In this document: positions 11,880 through 24,975 of the stretch, piece by piece
Position numbering within the stretch: position 1 is the first letter of the stretch
Layout of the letters: every line of letters starts with the position of its first letter
Assembly (NCBI GenBank): GCA_014706295.1
Contig: JACSVZ010000002.1
Span: 50,680,717-50,744,716, forward strand
Length of the DNA stretch: 64,000 nt
Direction: 5' to 3'
Source of the DNA: Lycocorax pyrrhopterus obiensis
Lineage: Eukaryota; Chordata; Aves; Passeriformes; Paradisaeidae
Translations under genes and position numbers: made by a program
Notes under the pieces: generated by a model
What the model saw: only the letters and a program-made list of their open reading frames with translations
Told to the model about the DNA's origin: nothing
Database searches by the model: none

Positions 11880-12560
11880 AGGTGACTGCAGACACACAGT
11901 GCTGAGTTTTCATTTTCTCGTACGATCGCTCAACTTAGCATCTTGCAGAACCCTCGTTTGCCTCCTCTGGCACCCATCTGGGTACCTGAGCAACGCCGTC
12001 TCTTTAAAAAACCCCAGTAGATGGCAGCAGGGTACAAGCTTTCGGGAAAAGGAGAAGCAGGCGACAGGAGTTTTACCTTTGTATCTAAGGAAGTGAGAAC
12101 AAATAGTTTGGCTTTTTTAGAATTTTTTTTACACCACTCCCTTCCCTCCCCTGTGTGCAGAGCAGAAGGATGGATAATTTACTGCCCTCTCCAAGTATCC
12201 TGCATCTCCAGTTACTCAGGGGCTGTATGTGCCCTTCTTGCTTTGCAGTTGCCATGTTGGTCTTGCATAAGGAGGGCGGCAAGGAAAAGCCAGGTGGCTC
12301 CTCAAGGAGACTCAGCCTTGTCTCCCTGCTGCTTTCTTTGGAGCAGTTCTCCTTTTGAGACACTGCCTGTAGTACAGCCCCGTGTCCCTCTGCAGCGTGT
12401 TTTCATCCTTCCCGGGTCCCTGTCGCCCTTTGGAGAATGCTTATCAGTTTGTCTGTGCATTTTAGAAATGAAATCCTGCACTCCTCGGTGCTGGCAGCCA
12501 TGCAGTAGCTGCCTGCCAGTCTTTTAAAGACAAGAGCTGTTCCTAAAAACTATTAGCTGT
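11880..12560. promoter_or_regulatory. GC-richer island with scattered CpGs; candidate cis-regulatory element
   Basis: Compared with its AT-rich flanks, this stretch is visibly richer in G and C and has a dozen or so CpGs (TACGATCGC, ACGCCGTC, CCCGGGTCC, GTCGCCC). It contains a full CTCF consensus match at 12014-12028. It is not dense enough to call a CpG island. Open frames on both strands (for example 12021-12527 plus) are a by-product of composition. A regulatory role is inferred, not shown. Confidence 0.4.
12014..12028 (+). promoter_or_regulatory. CTCF-type binding motif
   Basis: CCAGTAGATGGCAGC satisfies every position of the 15-nt CTCF core consensus CCASYAGRKGGCRSY. It lies inside the GC-richer segment 11880-12560. 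Such a match can arise by chance in a genome, so occupancy is uncertain. Confidence 0.6.
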
Positions 12561-15500
12561 GTGTTTTGGAGCTGAGGAATTGGGCACAGTGAGTTCAAAG
12601 CCTGCTGAGATGTCTGTTGTGTGTCCAGACACTAATCACCAGAAAGCTTCACTCCTCACCCATGACATCGATGGGTAATCGTGTGGCACTTACAATCGAC
12701 AGGTTGGAGTGAACAAATAAAGGCAGAGGGTCTGACCTACAGCGCAGGGTGAGAGCTGCTCTGCCATCATCTCCTGACCCTTCTTGCTCTGCCGGTCATA
12801 GTCCTGACTGTCCACATCCCGGCCTCTGACACAGTGCCCCATGTCAGTGTTGGGACTCAGTACTCATTCTCCAGACTTCCTTCCATATTTGCTTTCACTC
12901 TGCCTTCCTGGTGGCTTTCAACAGCTGTGTCCCAAACCATGTTGTAACTTCTCTGCAACACAGACTGGCGGCAATCCCTGAAAAGCACTCATGCTTGCTG
13001 GCCCACAATAACCACAAACCCCAGTAAAACAAGAGAGTTTCTGCTTCTTTTGTAAAATGCACAGATTTGTTTCATAAGCAAGGATAAAAGGATCACTGTG
13101 CAAAAGAAGAACAGGATCTGTGGCAGGTCAATAGGAGACAGCTGGAGGGGAAAGAGGCTGACTGGAGCAGCAGGTGGTATACTCCAACAGCCTGCTCTCT
13201 TTCAGGTGCAGAAGGAAGAGCTCCAGGCAGACTTCAGCTCTCAGATTCATATTCTGCTTTCTGGGCTTCTCCACTGGTAGCACAGAAATATCCTGTCTGG
13301 AGGATCTCTCTGCACGAGTCAGCATGATTGGCAGGGATTTCTGTCCCAGGGTGCATGGTGTGCCAGTCGAGTTCTGTGTGCCAGGCTGATGTGGGAGCAA
13401 GAGATGCTCTGATCAATTGTACCTGACATAGCATTTCCTCAGACAATATGAACTGGAAGACTGAAGCTCAAGATGTCTGTATGGACCACAAGAAGCGTTC
13501 AAAGATAAAATACAGCATTATCGCTTGATGGAAGTAGTTTTTTTCTGTAAATCTCGGTTTCTTAATACCAACCACAAATGGAATAAAAATCAACCTTTAC
13601 ATTTTTATCACATGAATGGTCTACATGACTTTTCTGCACTACATTCATTAATTTCCACATTTCTTTAGTAGCCTCCACGTTCTATGTAACTCCTTTTCAG
13701 TGTTTCCCTAGAGGCAAAAATGCAGTATAGCAACTACTTTCAGGAAAAAAGCTCCAGTCTTTGGAAGGCATTCAGCTGCACACCTTCTTAGTTGTGCTGG
13801 ACACAGGACACCAAATGTCCCAGAGAGACTCAAGGACTTGAAAAGGGACAGTTCATCTCACTTTTGCAGATACTCTTGAATATCCCCAGTAACTTTCTTT
13901 CTTTCACAACTCTGGAGATATGTACATATGCAACAAAGAACAAAAACAGGAGCAAGAAAGGTATGAATCAAATGTCTGATGTTTTTATAATTGATGATTT
14001 CAAATTTATAGTGACTGCTTGAAAAGTTTTCTATAAATAGAAGTTTGCAATGAATAAGAAAAAAACAGTCTCACAGACATGCTACATTGAAATTTTTCAT
14101 ACACACCTGGCATATTCATCACCTTCAAAGATGTGTACTACACACTGCTTCTCTATGAACAGGGGGGTCAAGAATAAAATCATCAAACCTACAAGCCTGA
14201 ATATGTTTCCCTAATTCCTATTCTTGGATATTTAAGGAAGTCGCCAATTAGATGAAAATTAATTAAGTGGTTGAAAAATACTCCTGAAGAACAGGTTTAG
14301 TAGTCTGGTTTTCCCGGATTTCAATTCCAGTAAACTTGACATATTTCTGTTATGTTTTGTTTTGTTTTAACATGCTGAATTCAGATGAGAATTATATTTA
14401 CAAATACTAAGAAGCAAAACATTTGCACCTCAGAGAGAGATGCATGGAGACATCTTAACGATCCACAGATCCACAAAACTTCTGAAAATGGTACCTTCCC
14501 AAATGTGCAGAGTGGTTTGCAATGGCAGGAGGAGTTGGTTTTTATTACTAGCTTTGCTCAGAGACAATGGCTGCAGTGTACAGAAGGATATTTCTTCTGC
14601 AGAAAGCTTTCTGAATATCAACAGCACCGAGACAAGGGCTAGCAGTTTCCCAACAGAAACACAGTTCTGCTAATTCTAACCAAATATCCATAATGATCAA
14701 AATTGGGAAAGACAGCATTTTGGATTAGTAAATGAAAGCCATTATTAATACCTACAATCTTGTAGTCTGCATTTCCTGACCATCCCTAATGTGAGAAGAG
14801 CAGCCCCACTATGTGTTGGTAATTATGAGAAAATCAGCACACATTTACAGTCTTATAAATACCACAGAAAGCATCTGCACCATTCAAATAATGCTTAAAT
14901 TAGGGAATCAGCAAGCCAACTCATTTTATTGTATTGAAAGGGCAGAAGAAAAAATCTGGATGGATTTTGAGAGAGCTTTCAGGGTGAAAGAAAGCTACAG
15001 CCTACGGAAATAAATATTCATGTGAATTTACAAGCACAAGACAAAAATGTCCCTCTACATTGTAAATTGGACAAGAAAGTCTATGCTATCTGTATTTTCT
15101 CAATAGGGTTATAGTAAATGTTTCACATCCATATTTTGTTCCTTATCTGCAACAAAGCTTTGTGATGTTGTCCACTAGTAGCTGATGGTGTTTGAATACA
15201 TGGAAACCAAACTGGTGCAAAAAAAAGAGCGTATGGAGACAAATACCACATATGTGCATCACAGTGGTGGAGAAACATGGACCAGTATCAAAACTGTTTC
15301 AGTAAAGTAAGCATTTTCCTCAATGGCTACCTTAATTTTGCTATTATTTTTTGATTCACAACTATCAGAGTGAAGTGTTAGTTACAGAAAACCCTATACC
15401 TATTTTGATAATACCTGTTACATTTCCAATCTTTGATTTTTAATGAAAGAAATATCCCTTGTAATTATTCTGCCTCTTATTCAAACATCTTCAGTCTTTG

Positions 15501-17420
15501 GATTAAACCAGCATCAGGTGGCACAGAAGGCAGAATTCTCTCAGTCCAGAAAGGTACCTAGAGAGTGAGGCACTAAATTCCTATGTAAGCACTTCAGATC
15601 TTTTTCATTTCACTGAAATACTCCAAATCAGAGCTCTGCCCTGTGCTCCTGCTAGATAAGAACCCGTGAATTGCTACTAATTTGGATGGATAAGTTCTTA
15701 AACAGGAATAAATTACTCAAATGCCTCTGTGGATGTGAGTCATGGACCAGGATATGGAGGTCTTAGAAAGTTGGTGCACTGACAAGGAAAGTGTGCAAGC
15801 CCCGTTGAATGCAGGGTACCAGTACGGGAGCTGGGTGGCTCCTTATCTGCTCTCCCATCACTTTCTTCCCCCACCAGCAGCAAGCTCCCAGCTGCAGGCA
15901 GTGTTATCTGTTCCTCAAAATCTCTCCTGGTGTGTCCGTTTCACCAGCTTCATATCATGTTCTCCCTTGACTGATTTCCTATCATTTACACGTCGCTTTC
16001 AAGCTCTCTTTTCCAGCACCTGATCTTTGTTTTTAAAAACAAGAGACCTCTTGTTCACAGACCATATGTTGTCTGCGATCATTAGCCAGTTCTGGGAGTG
16101 CAGCCAGGAAGGCAGTAGTGGGACAAGGAGTGATGGACTCACAGGAAATGTCCCTTTCTCCCATCCCTGTATGCACCCCTGCAAAAGGGGAGCATCAATA
16201 TCTGGGGGAAGGAAGCAAGGAAGGAGGGAGGGAGAATGAACAGCTTACACAAACGTTGAAGCTGGTAGGAGAGGAATGTGTTTCATATCAGCCTTTTCAG
16301 GAACTGACCATCATCTTAATGGTGAGTTTTACTACAGTGGACCGAGTAATTTCCAGCTCAGATTGTTGATTTTTCCCTGACCACCTATTTTCCTGATGTT
16401 ATTTTCCAGACTATATTGAATTCTAAGCCTATTTTCATTTCTTCATTTCCTTTTACTCTCAACATTATCAACCTTACAAGCTCTCTGCCTGACCTCTTTA
16501 CAAAGTCAGGGAGCACAGAGTCTCCCATTTTTCCTAGGACTGTCCCTAGCCAGTCAGTTATCAAAAGCGAGCTCACCAAACATGAACATTTACAAGATTG
16601 ATACATTTACAATAAGGGTAAAAATGAATAATAGGGGGAAAGTAATTTGAGTTAGAGACATTTAAAAGGAAGGCAGTTAAAGACATTTAATTACTTCTTT
16701 ATTGTCTATATTAACATGGTGGCAACGGTTTCAGCCTATTTTTCTTGAGCTGAGAGATAGTTTGTTATATGCTGTCTCCATGAATATCTCCAGCATGCAA
16801 ATAGAATGCCTTGTAACTGCAAAAGGCAATTACTCTTATAACATATGCATAATGAAATCTGACTGCATTATCTTTTTGTCCTTAAAAAAACCAGTTTACA
16901 TTTTTGCAATTTGTGATGCAGTTTTTTTCCTTTAAGATATGTATTTGCATGGTGCTCTTTTTTAGAAAGAGGGAGGAAGAAAAGAGAAGAAATACAGGTC
17001 AAGTAGCCTGCCAAATATATGTGCATTCAGGATAAAATGATGGAATTGCTAATTAAGCTGAAGACAAAAAGGAAGGAAGCTTTTATACAAGGACATGCCT
17101 TCCTCTCTAAATCAAAGAGGAGACAACTGAGGAAGCAGGCAGCTTCTGACATTTTGGGCTAGTGACAGCTGTCCCCAGAGAACAGAGCTGGACAGGCTGA
17201 AGCAACACCCAGCACTTGTGCCTATGGTTTTACTAATGGGACTGCCCACCAGAAACATGGTCTGAGCCTGAGAGCTTCACTGTCCTGTGCTGATGTCCTG
17301 GGAGATCACAGAGGATCAGTCCAGTTCCCAATACAGTCAATGGGTGGTAGAAATAGATACTAAAATTTGTAAGTGCATAAGCATATCTATCTACCTGAGC
17401 TTCCAACGACTCCCCTTTTT
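12561..17420. other. Intronic sequence without recognised genes
   Basis: Moderately GC-rich patches occur at about 12720-13400 and 15740-16240, and a GGAA/GGGA-rich purine stretch at about 16206-16236. Short open frames on both strands show no domain. No transposon ends were recognised. Confidence 0.45.
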
Positions 17421-17567
17421 CATAGAACCATAGAAAAGACTTCCAAGATCATCAAGTCCAACCTTTGACCTAATATTACCATGCCCACTAAACTGTATCT
17501 CAAAGTGCCACATCCACTTGTTTTTTTGAACATTTTCAGGGATGGTGACTCCGCCATTTCCCTTTCA
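17421..17567 (-). mobile_element. CR1 3'-end fragment, older subfamily, strongly diverged
   Basis: As written on the plus strand it begins with CATAGAACCATAGAA, the reversed CR1 3' terminal repeat, and continues with 'atcatcaagtccaacc', 'gtgccacatccac' and 'agggatggtgactcc', the standard order of a CR1 3' UTR in reverse. Similarity ends after 'gccatttccctt'. It is more diverged than the copy starting at 17690 and differs in subfamily. Confidence 0.85.
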
Positions 17568-17689
17568 TCGTGACATACTCTAATGTTACTGAGACTCTTT
17601 CACTGAATATTGTAAATAAATAAGATTATGATATTGAATGTGGTTCAGCAACTCTTGTGTACTGTAGTCCAATAGTGTGGGCTTCAGAG

Positions 17690-18305
17690 AATCCTAGAAT
17701 GATTTGGGTTGGAAGACACCTTAAAGATCATCTAGTTCCAAACTCCCTGCCATGGGCAGGGATACCTTCATCTAGACCAGGCTGCTCAGAGCAACCTGGC
17801 ATTGAACACTTCCAGGGATGGGGCATCCACAGAGTCTCTGGGCAACTAGTTCCAGTGCCTCACAGAAAAGAAATTCTTCCTTATGTCACATCTGAATCTA
17901 CCCTCTTTCAGATTAAAACTGCCCCTTGTCCTATCACTACAGGCCTTGGTAAAAATTCTCCCTCCTGCTTTCTTATAAGGCCCCTTTATATATTTAAGGG
18001 TTGCGATCAGGTCTCCCTAAGGCCTTCTCCAGGCTGAACAATCCCAACTCTCCCAGCCTGCCTTCAGAGGGCAGGTGTTCCAGTCCTCTGACCATTTTCA
18101 TGGCCCTTCTCTAGACCCTCTGCAATAGGTTCATGTCCTTTCTTATGCTGGGGACCCCAGAGCTGGATGCAGCACTTCAGGTGGGATATCAGGAGAGCAG
18201 AGGGGCAGAATTGTCTTCTCAACCTGCTGACTACACTGCTTTTTATGCAGGCTGAGATCTGATTGGCTTTCTGGGCTGCAAGCACCGACTTACAGAACAA
18301 GTTTT
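17690..18305 (-). mobile_element. CR1 LINE copy, 5'-truncated, with 3' end intact
   Basis: The reversed 3' end AATCCTAGAATGATTTGGG is followed by the typical landmarks 'gatcatctagttcc', 'ccatgggcaggga', 'acttccagggatggggcatc' and 'ccttgtcctatcactaca'. It then enters the ORF2 C-terminus, where the minus-strand frame at 18064-18333 gives AAQKANQISACIKS and CCIQLWGPQHKKGH. It is 5'-truncated, as is usual for CR1. It is the best-preserved repeat in the window and lies in the host-gene sense orientation. Confidence 0.93.
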
Positions 18306-20788
18306 TAGGGAGTTTAATGGGAGTGCTGAACATTCAGACAGGGTAGCTGATTCAGTTCAACATGAATAATACCTGGGCATCTCTGAACAGACATGAACAT
18401 GTTAGTTGAAATAATGCATTTTTGTTTGGTCATAAAGAATTACAAGTATTCAGATAACCCATTTAATTTAGGCAATTAGCAAACTGTCTTTATATGCTTA
18501 GTTTTAAATAGATGGATAGATGATGGTTTAGCAAAAAACTTTAATCCCAGCAGCTAATGCTCATTGTTCTACTGAGTCACATTGAGCTCTGTTTCAGTAT
18601 GTCAGAATGATGGAAGATGCAGCCCATCAAGCTGCCAAAAACATGAAGTGTGGAATATAAATAGATGTTTTTAGTGTCACAGGTGCTGCTGAATTGTCTG
18701 GAGACATATTATTCAAATTTGCAGGTAATACTGCATCCACAGAACACAGTGATCATGTTCTCTGTTGTTTCTTGAAAGCACTGTCCTGGAAATCGTTAAC
18801 AAAACCAGTTTCTCACGGGGAATGGCAAGGTTGTGCAATCTGAGGTCTCTTTCAAGCCTGCCTATATAACCCCCCTGTAACCAAAAGAAGAGTTTCATGC
18901 TATTAGATTATGCTTGGTACATTGCATGCTTTTACTTTTAATAGTGATGAGCCCTCTCAGGCAGAAGAGATTATTTGTTCTGGGACATAGATATGTATAT
19001 ATTTTTGCACCGTTGTGGTACTTGACTTCTTTGTTCAAGTGTGATACAAATGCATGGGTCGGGATACTGCAAGCCAAAGAATAAATTGTGAATCCAGCAA
19101 AAAAATATTGCTACAAAGAAATTATTGTACTCTGTATTTCTTCAGTTTCCAGGTCCTGAAGTGTCTCCTTCAAAACATGCTGCCCACATGGAATGGTCTA
19201 ATGTTGCCCTGGTCATTCCTGGAAAAGTTCTCTTCAGGCTGAAGCAGATTCTGTTCTTTGCAAACATATCTGCACTGCTTTGAAAACCCTCTGTTAAGTG
19301 CTAGGATTGCTGGGCTTTTTTCCTCTTCCAGGTTCTTCTCCACTCTAGAAACTAGGCAATACATGATTCAGTTACCCCTGGCCCAGGTTTAAGTCTTCAA
19401 CGCACTTCCTGAGAGTCACAGCACAGAGTTTTAATAGAGATCTTAAGTCTAATGGCTCCCATTTAAGTTGATTAAGTATTGTCACCCTAATTCCACATTG
19501 CATGTAGGAGGTAAGTGATGCAGAAAATCAGAACTACTTTGACATCTAAGTCAGTGACAAAGCTGGGACCAGGGTCTCTCAGGACCTTCGAGTCAATCTT
19601 CCTCCTTTCCACCTGGCATAGCAAATAAACAGTAGCCAGTAAAAAAGAATCTTTTTTTATGAAACATAATAAACTTTGCCTAACCTCAGTCATATTGGTC
19701 CTGAGTTTTGAAATTCCAGCTTTCATCCTGGCAACATTTTAATGCAATTTTTAGAACAATAACAGAAAGCAACCAACATCCTTAACAGCCTTATCAACAG
19801 ATACTATGCAAGAAGTCGAGGGATGAGACACGAATTAAATAAAAAAAGAACCTTGTTATTATTTTTATTTTGAAACTGCATAAGAACATATTCTTTTCAT
19901 TGCATTGTAATTATTGCAATTATAGAATTTTTTTTAAAAGTCCTATAGTAGCATCTGAAATCTGAAAGTAGAACTGTCAGCAAAGAGAGACCATGTATAT
20001 TATTCATAGAGAATGAAATCAGAGTAATTAAATGATGGATGGTGGAAAATGGATTGCATTTTTAAAGCTGATGTTGTAGCATTAAGTGTTATTTGTAACA
20101 GAGACAAGCATCTTCTGAATAATGCCCTTAGCTACAAGTCCAACTCGCACAAGCAGATGGTTATGCCCACATGGAATGTGACTGCAGTTTGGATTTTCCA
20201 GGGTAAATCTGATTGCAGGACTGGAAGATCGTTATCAGAGGATGCAATTCAAGCTGTGACAATTCACCATTTTCACATATTTCATCCGCATTTTACTTGT
20301 GCCCTTGGGTCCTAAAACTTTTGTATCATTTTTTTCAGTGTGTTTTGTGACAATTCTTGAAATCTATGAGTGCTACTTCAATCCCATCAACTGTTCCTAC
20401 TAAATAACTTTAAATCTTATTTATATTGCTACTCTGACATGTGGCTGTGTGTGTTAGTAACCTCACACCACTAGGTCTCAGTTTAATATCGCATAAACTT
20501 CTCTTGCAATAACACTAGCTTGCTGCTACACAACCCAAAGGCTCCCAAATGCTATATTAATAAATACAGCCTTTTATGACATTCTTTTTAAAGATAGATC
20601 ATTCCAGATGGAATGTTGGTTCAATGCTTTAGCTCTTCAAACGCTTTATTTCTGACAGTCTGACTTTAACCTTCCTCTCACAAACTGTAGAGGTAACTTG
20701 AGTGACACTGTTGAAATACATGGCTTGTCTGTGATTCCTACAGATTAAGTGTGACTTAGGTAGCTGCAGTCCGGCCTTTAGTAACCTC
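18306..20788. other. Intronic sequence without recognised features
   Basis: AT-rich. No repeat family, RNA gene or domain-bearing frame was recognised. Confidence 0.5.
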
Positions 20789-21000
20789 GAATCATAGAAT
20801 ATTCTGAGTTGGAAATCAGGCGCCACACAACACCCCAAGAGCCACACCATGTGTTGTCCAAACACTCCTTGTACTCTGTCAGGCTGGTCCTGTGACCACT
20901 TCCCTGCAGAGCCTGTTCCAGTACCCAACCGGCCACTGGGTGAAAAACCTTTTACTAATACCCAACCTAAAACTCCCCTGACTCAGCTCCATGCTATTAA
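20789..21000 (-). mobile_element. CR1 3'-end fragment (third subfamily type) with internal deletion
   Basis: The plus strand starts AATCATAGAATATTCTGAGT and continues 'acaccccaagagccacaccatgtg', 'ctctgtcaggctggtcctgtgaccacttccctg' (split), 'gagcctgttccagt' and 'gggtgaaaaacctttt', which is a CR1 3' UTR in reverse. The usual segment between the opening and 'acaccccaag' is shortened. Similarity fades after 'gactcagctccatgc'. Confidence 0.88.
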
Positions 21001-24000
21001 CCTACAACAATATTTTACAATTCCTCTGGGAGGGCGAACAGTACGTGTGCTGCACACATTCTTAAATGGCAATAAAGACTCTAGATTACATGACCATACA
21101 AGGGTTCAAGACCTTCAGTTCTCCAGGACATTTAGACAAAAATGAAAAAACCCAGAGAAAATAGTGTGGAAATCCTAGATGTTTTTCTGGGATCTGTATG
21201 CCATCAGTCTCTCAATTTCCCAAAATCATTTCATACACTGTTTCTATAAGATTCTTCAGGGAATTAATTTACCCTATGGCTATACATACCTGTTCATTTA
21301 TTTTTCCACAGTTTTCTTTGGACTGGGCTTCCAAACTTAACACTGAGTTTCAAAATTAGGTATTTAATCCTGCTAAAAGAAGACAAAATCCTTTCCTTTC
21401 TTTCCTTACCAGTTCTATACTGTGGCTCAGGGAAACACAGGTAACTTCTCTCTGGCTCAAACTCCATAACCAGCTGTGAAGCCTGTGAATGGCTAAACAC
21501 TTATCAAAGTTTGATCTGTGTGTCCCTATTTCTATTCATGAAGTTGCTCAGGTATAATTAGAGGCTTATCCATAATTACAGAGTGGCTTTTTGTCCCCAC
21601 AGAATGGGGCACACAGATGGACACTATAATGGAAATTAGTCAGCAGCCTGTCCATGATTGATGAGTCGGTAAAGTGCCCAGCTCCTACCCTCACTGGAGT
21701 ATAGGTGCTCTTGGACCCAGCCAGCAGGAAAGAGCAGACGGCATTCCGGCGTTCACATGAGCAGGTGGTCCTGAGCAAGCAAATCTCCTGAGTGAAAGAT
21801 GACATCCTTACATAATCAGTTTTCAGACCAGAATTGTTTTAAAGCAGGAAAATATCTCTTAGAGAAAGTTGCAGCACCGAAGTGCTTCTTTCAGCTCTTT
21901 GCCTTAGTAACAGAAAATTTCCAGACAAATGAGCCAGGGACAAATGCAGAGAGAGAGCAGTCCTGTATTTATTTGACTCACATTACTAAATATAATTTGA
22001 ACATGGGATCTGGCCACATTCATGGTTCACGATCAGGCTCAGCACACAATGCTGAAACTCCTATTAATTCTCTGAGAAAGCTGTCAGGCTCCATTTTGAT
22101 CCCATGCCTAATGAGAAAGGTTTGTCATGCCCTCTGAAAAATACTGGGCAAGACTTACAGGTTTCTAAAATCTCATTTTCATTCCCTTCCTTTCTGACTC
22201 TGCTGTGAGGAGCTCAGTGCCACTGTTCAGAAATGGATGAAAGGGAGACAAAGCGACGCAAGTGTGAGCTGGCTTGAATCAATGCCTGCCTCACTGCAGC
22301 CAGGAGATCAGCATGCAGGAAACACGCTAACACCTGGGAAGTGCAGACTAAGGCACAGCACCAAGGGACACCAAGACAGCTGGATTAATGAACCTGTACT
22401 GGAAACTTCACGTGGGGATCTTTTTCTGTCAAGGGAAAGAAACAGAATGGATGAAAATGAGTGGTAAAAAGAGAGGAGAGTAGAAAAATAACTTCTACCA
22501 GTCTCTTGAGATCACGTATGAGAAAAGGAATGCACATGCTTCACAAAAGAGTGTATTTAAAGGCATATTTTTTTGCTGTCAATCTCTTGCCCTATGATCA
22601 GTATAAAGTAGTACTATTGAGTCTAATCAGTGCAGGCTGGAACTCTTTATTGTCTAAAGTGATGTGCATGTAGTCCTGCTGCACGCTAACTACGGCAGAG
22701 AGTTTCTGACAAATGATCGTTTGAATGAGACTATCGGTTTTAGTTTCCTCGTGCAGAAAGGCTAAACTTTTACTGTTTCCAGCTCTTGGCATCTGATCAT
22801 TAGTCTTTTGATTGTGTAAAAGAGACAGCTTCTGAAGGCACAGAAATATGTAGAAATTTTAGCTTCCCGCAACTGCCTCTCCCCACAAAAAGCCAAAAGC
22901 CAAATTGAGAAAAAGAAAAAAAGAAAAAAAGAAGAAAAAAATAGTTCTACTTTTAATGATTGCATTGATTTTTTTTTTTTAAAAACATGAGATTCATACT
23001 CAGAAACTAGAAAGCAGTGAAAGGAACCTTAAAAGACCCACAATCCCACAGTGTATTATAAACACCTGTTATTGCAAAACAACAATGTGCCAAACTGAAT
23101 GCCAGATTAAAAGTGCTTATGCCATGTGTATGTAGAAACAAACGTAGAGAGAACAGTTTCATTTAGCATCTGTAGGTACTGCATTGCTACACAACATCAG
23201 ATCTTTTCCCTCTGGGAACTTTTAGAAGCTTTTCCTAAAGCTGATGGCTATCCCAAATGGAATTTTATACTTCCTATACACTGAAAGTCTAATAAGGTAC
23301 ATTTGTACTTGCTCTTGTGAAACTGTCACCAGCAAATACTGCACACAAAGAAACTGTAAACCTCTAGCTAATATGCTGCTTAATGCCATGAAAACCAATT
23401 AGAATGTCATTATTAGGGCTGCTGCTTCATCTACATGGGATAAATTAATAACTGGCATTAAATATGTACTTTTGCAAATTTGGAAACAGCCCTACATGAT
23501 TGCTTTGCTCAGAGTTCACAATTACCTTCAAAAAATAATTGAAAAAGAAAACTCACAAAGGCTGTAGAAATCACTAAATTAACTTTTCCTATCTACTACC
23601 CAAAAGACTGTACAAATCCCCTTGTGTTGCCCAAATCCCTTCAAAAGAATACATGATAAAACGATAAAAATGTTAACTTAAATGCAATGCAGGGAGTGAT
23701 GAACTATGAATAGCCATTGCTTTAGCAGACGAATCCTATAAAACAAACTTCCTAGATTTCTTGGTTATTATTTACTTGCTCCTACTTATAATTGCAGAGC
23801 GTAAATAAAAGCAGAAATAGTTTTTGCAGTGTTTCGGCAAAGAAGAAGTAAGTTTGTTCAGAATCTGAGGTGTGCCCTGTGATGGGCAGGACAGGTATGG
23901 CAAGCAGGGCTGAATATCCACTCGTGTCTCTTGAACACTGGACTGATAGATGGGTTTGTGCATGCTGAATCATAAATTAAAGCAGCTCCAGGGACTGCTG

Positions 24001-24963
24001 CTCACATCTCCCCATGAAGCTCTTCCAAAGCTCCAGTTAAATCTCCTTCAACCCCGCTGCTGCCAGGCTCATTTGCCAACTTCAAAGGGACCAGTGGGGA
24101 AAAAATGCAGACTCCTAAGGTCTTCCTTCTAATACTTCTGTCCTATGCCTTTCCCTCCAATGATGGCCCAAAATTAAGACCCTATTTTGACAAGAAAAAT
24201 TAAGTTTTTGTATCAAGAAAAGTTTACAAGATCATAGTTCTGAATGGAAGGTTAGGATTACCTGAGCTAGTCCTGAAACGCAGACTTTGTCCAGTTTTAT
24301 ATTGCCTAAATACTCACTTAACATTTGAGAGTAGTACTTATCAAAACTCCCTTGCATTCCACCTTACATGAATACTATGAAATGTAGAATGTTTTGAGAT
24401 TATATACATAATTTTGTTATTTTCACTCTTGCTCTACTTCTGCTGCATAATGTTCACAGGCATTTACTCCTTGTAAATGTTGCCGGTTATGTGACTTACA
24501 AGTTGCATTAGAATATGATTTGGACTTGCCCCATTTGAATAATGTTTGAGCAAAAATTCAAAATGCTTCCCCGTCTGCTCCCCTGAAAAATGACTTTATG
24601 AAATACCAGTATGAGGTTTATTTTCTTGAGAATTTCAATATCAAATATATTCAGCTGAAGTACCTAAGAGTAAAAAAAGTTTAGGTTTCTTTTCCAACAG
24701 TCAGCTCAAATCCAAACTTGAGAAATAAAGGGATCTTTCCTCCTTTGCACAAAGGGAGTAAGGAAGAACATAGAAATTCAGCTGATAGCTAACTGGTGTA
24801 TTTCCCCTCTTTTCCAATTATACCTTCACTGTCACTGTCATAAAAAATTCCACAAGATTTTAATTGATTTAGTTGACATTTTATTTTACTTGCTTGCAAT
24901 TGCTCCATTCTTAGCGCTCTGCCAGGACACAAATGCTTTGGTTCCTACGCAGCAAGCATCACA

Positions 24964-24975
24964 CACGCTAGCGTG
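24964..24975. repeat. 12-bp perfect palindrome with two CpGs
   Basis: CACGCTAGCGTG is its own reverse complement and stands out by holding two CpGs in AT-rich sequence. Its function is unknown; a dimeric factor site is possible. Confidence 0.6.

Noticed and set aside
12021..12527. 168-codon plus-strand frame
   Set aside because: Lies in the GC-richer island where stops are rarer, overlaps open frames on both strands, and has no domain.
13165..13180. Possible second CTCF site (GCAGCAGGTGGTA)
   Set aside because: Two core positions do not match the consensus.
21101..21114. GGTTCAAGACC resembling a tRNA/SINE B box
   Set aside because: No acceptable A box at the right distance, no cloverleaf and no SINE tail.
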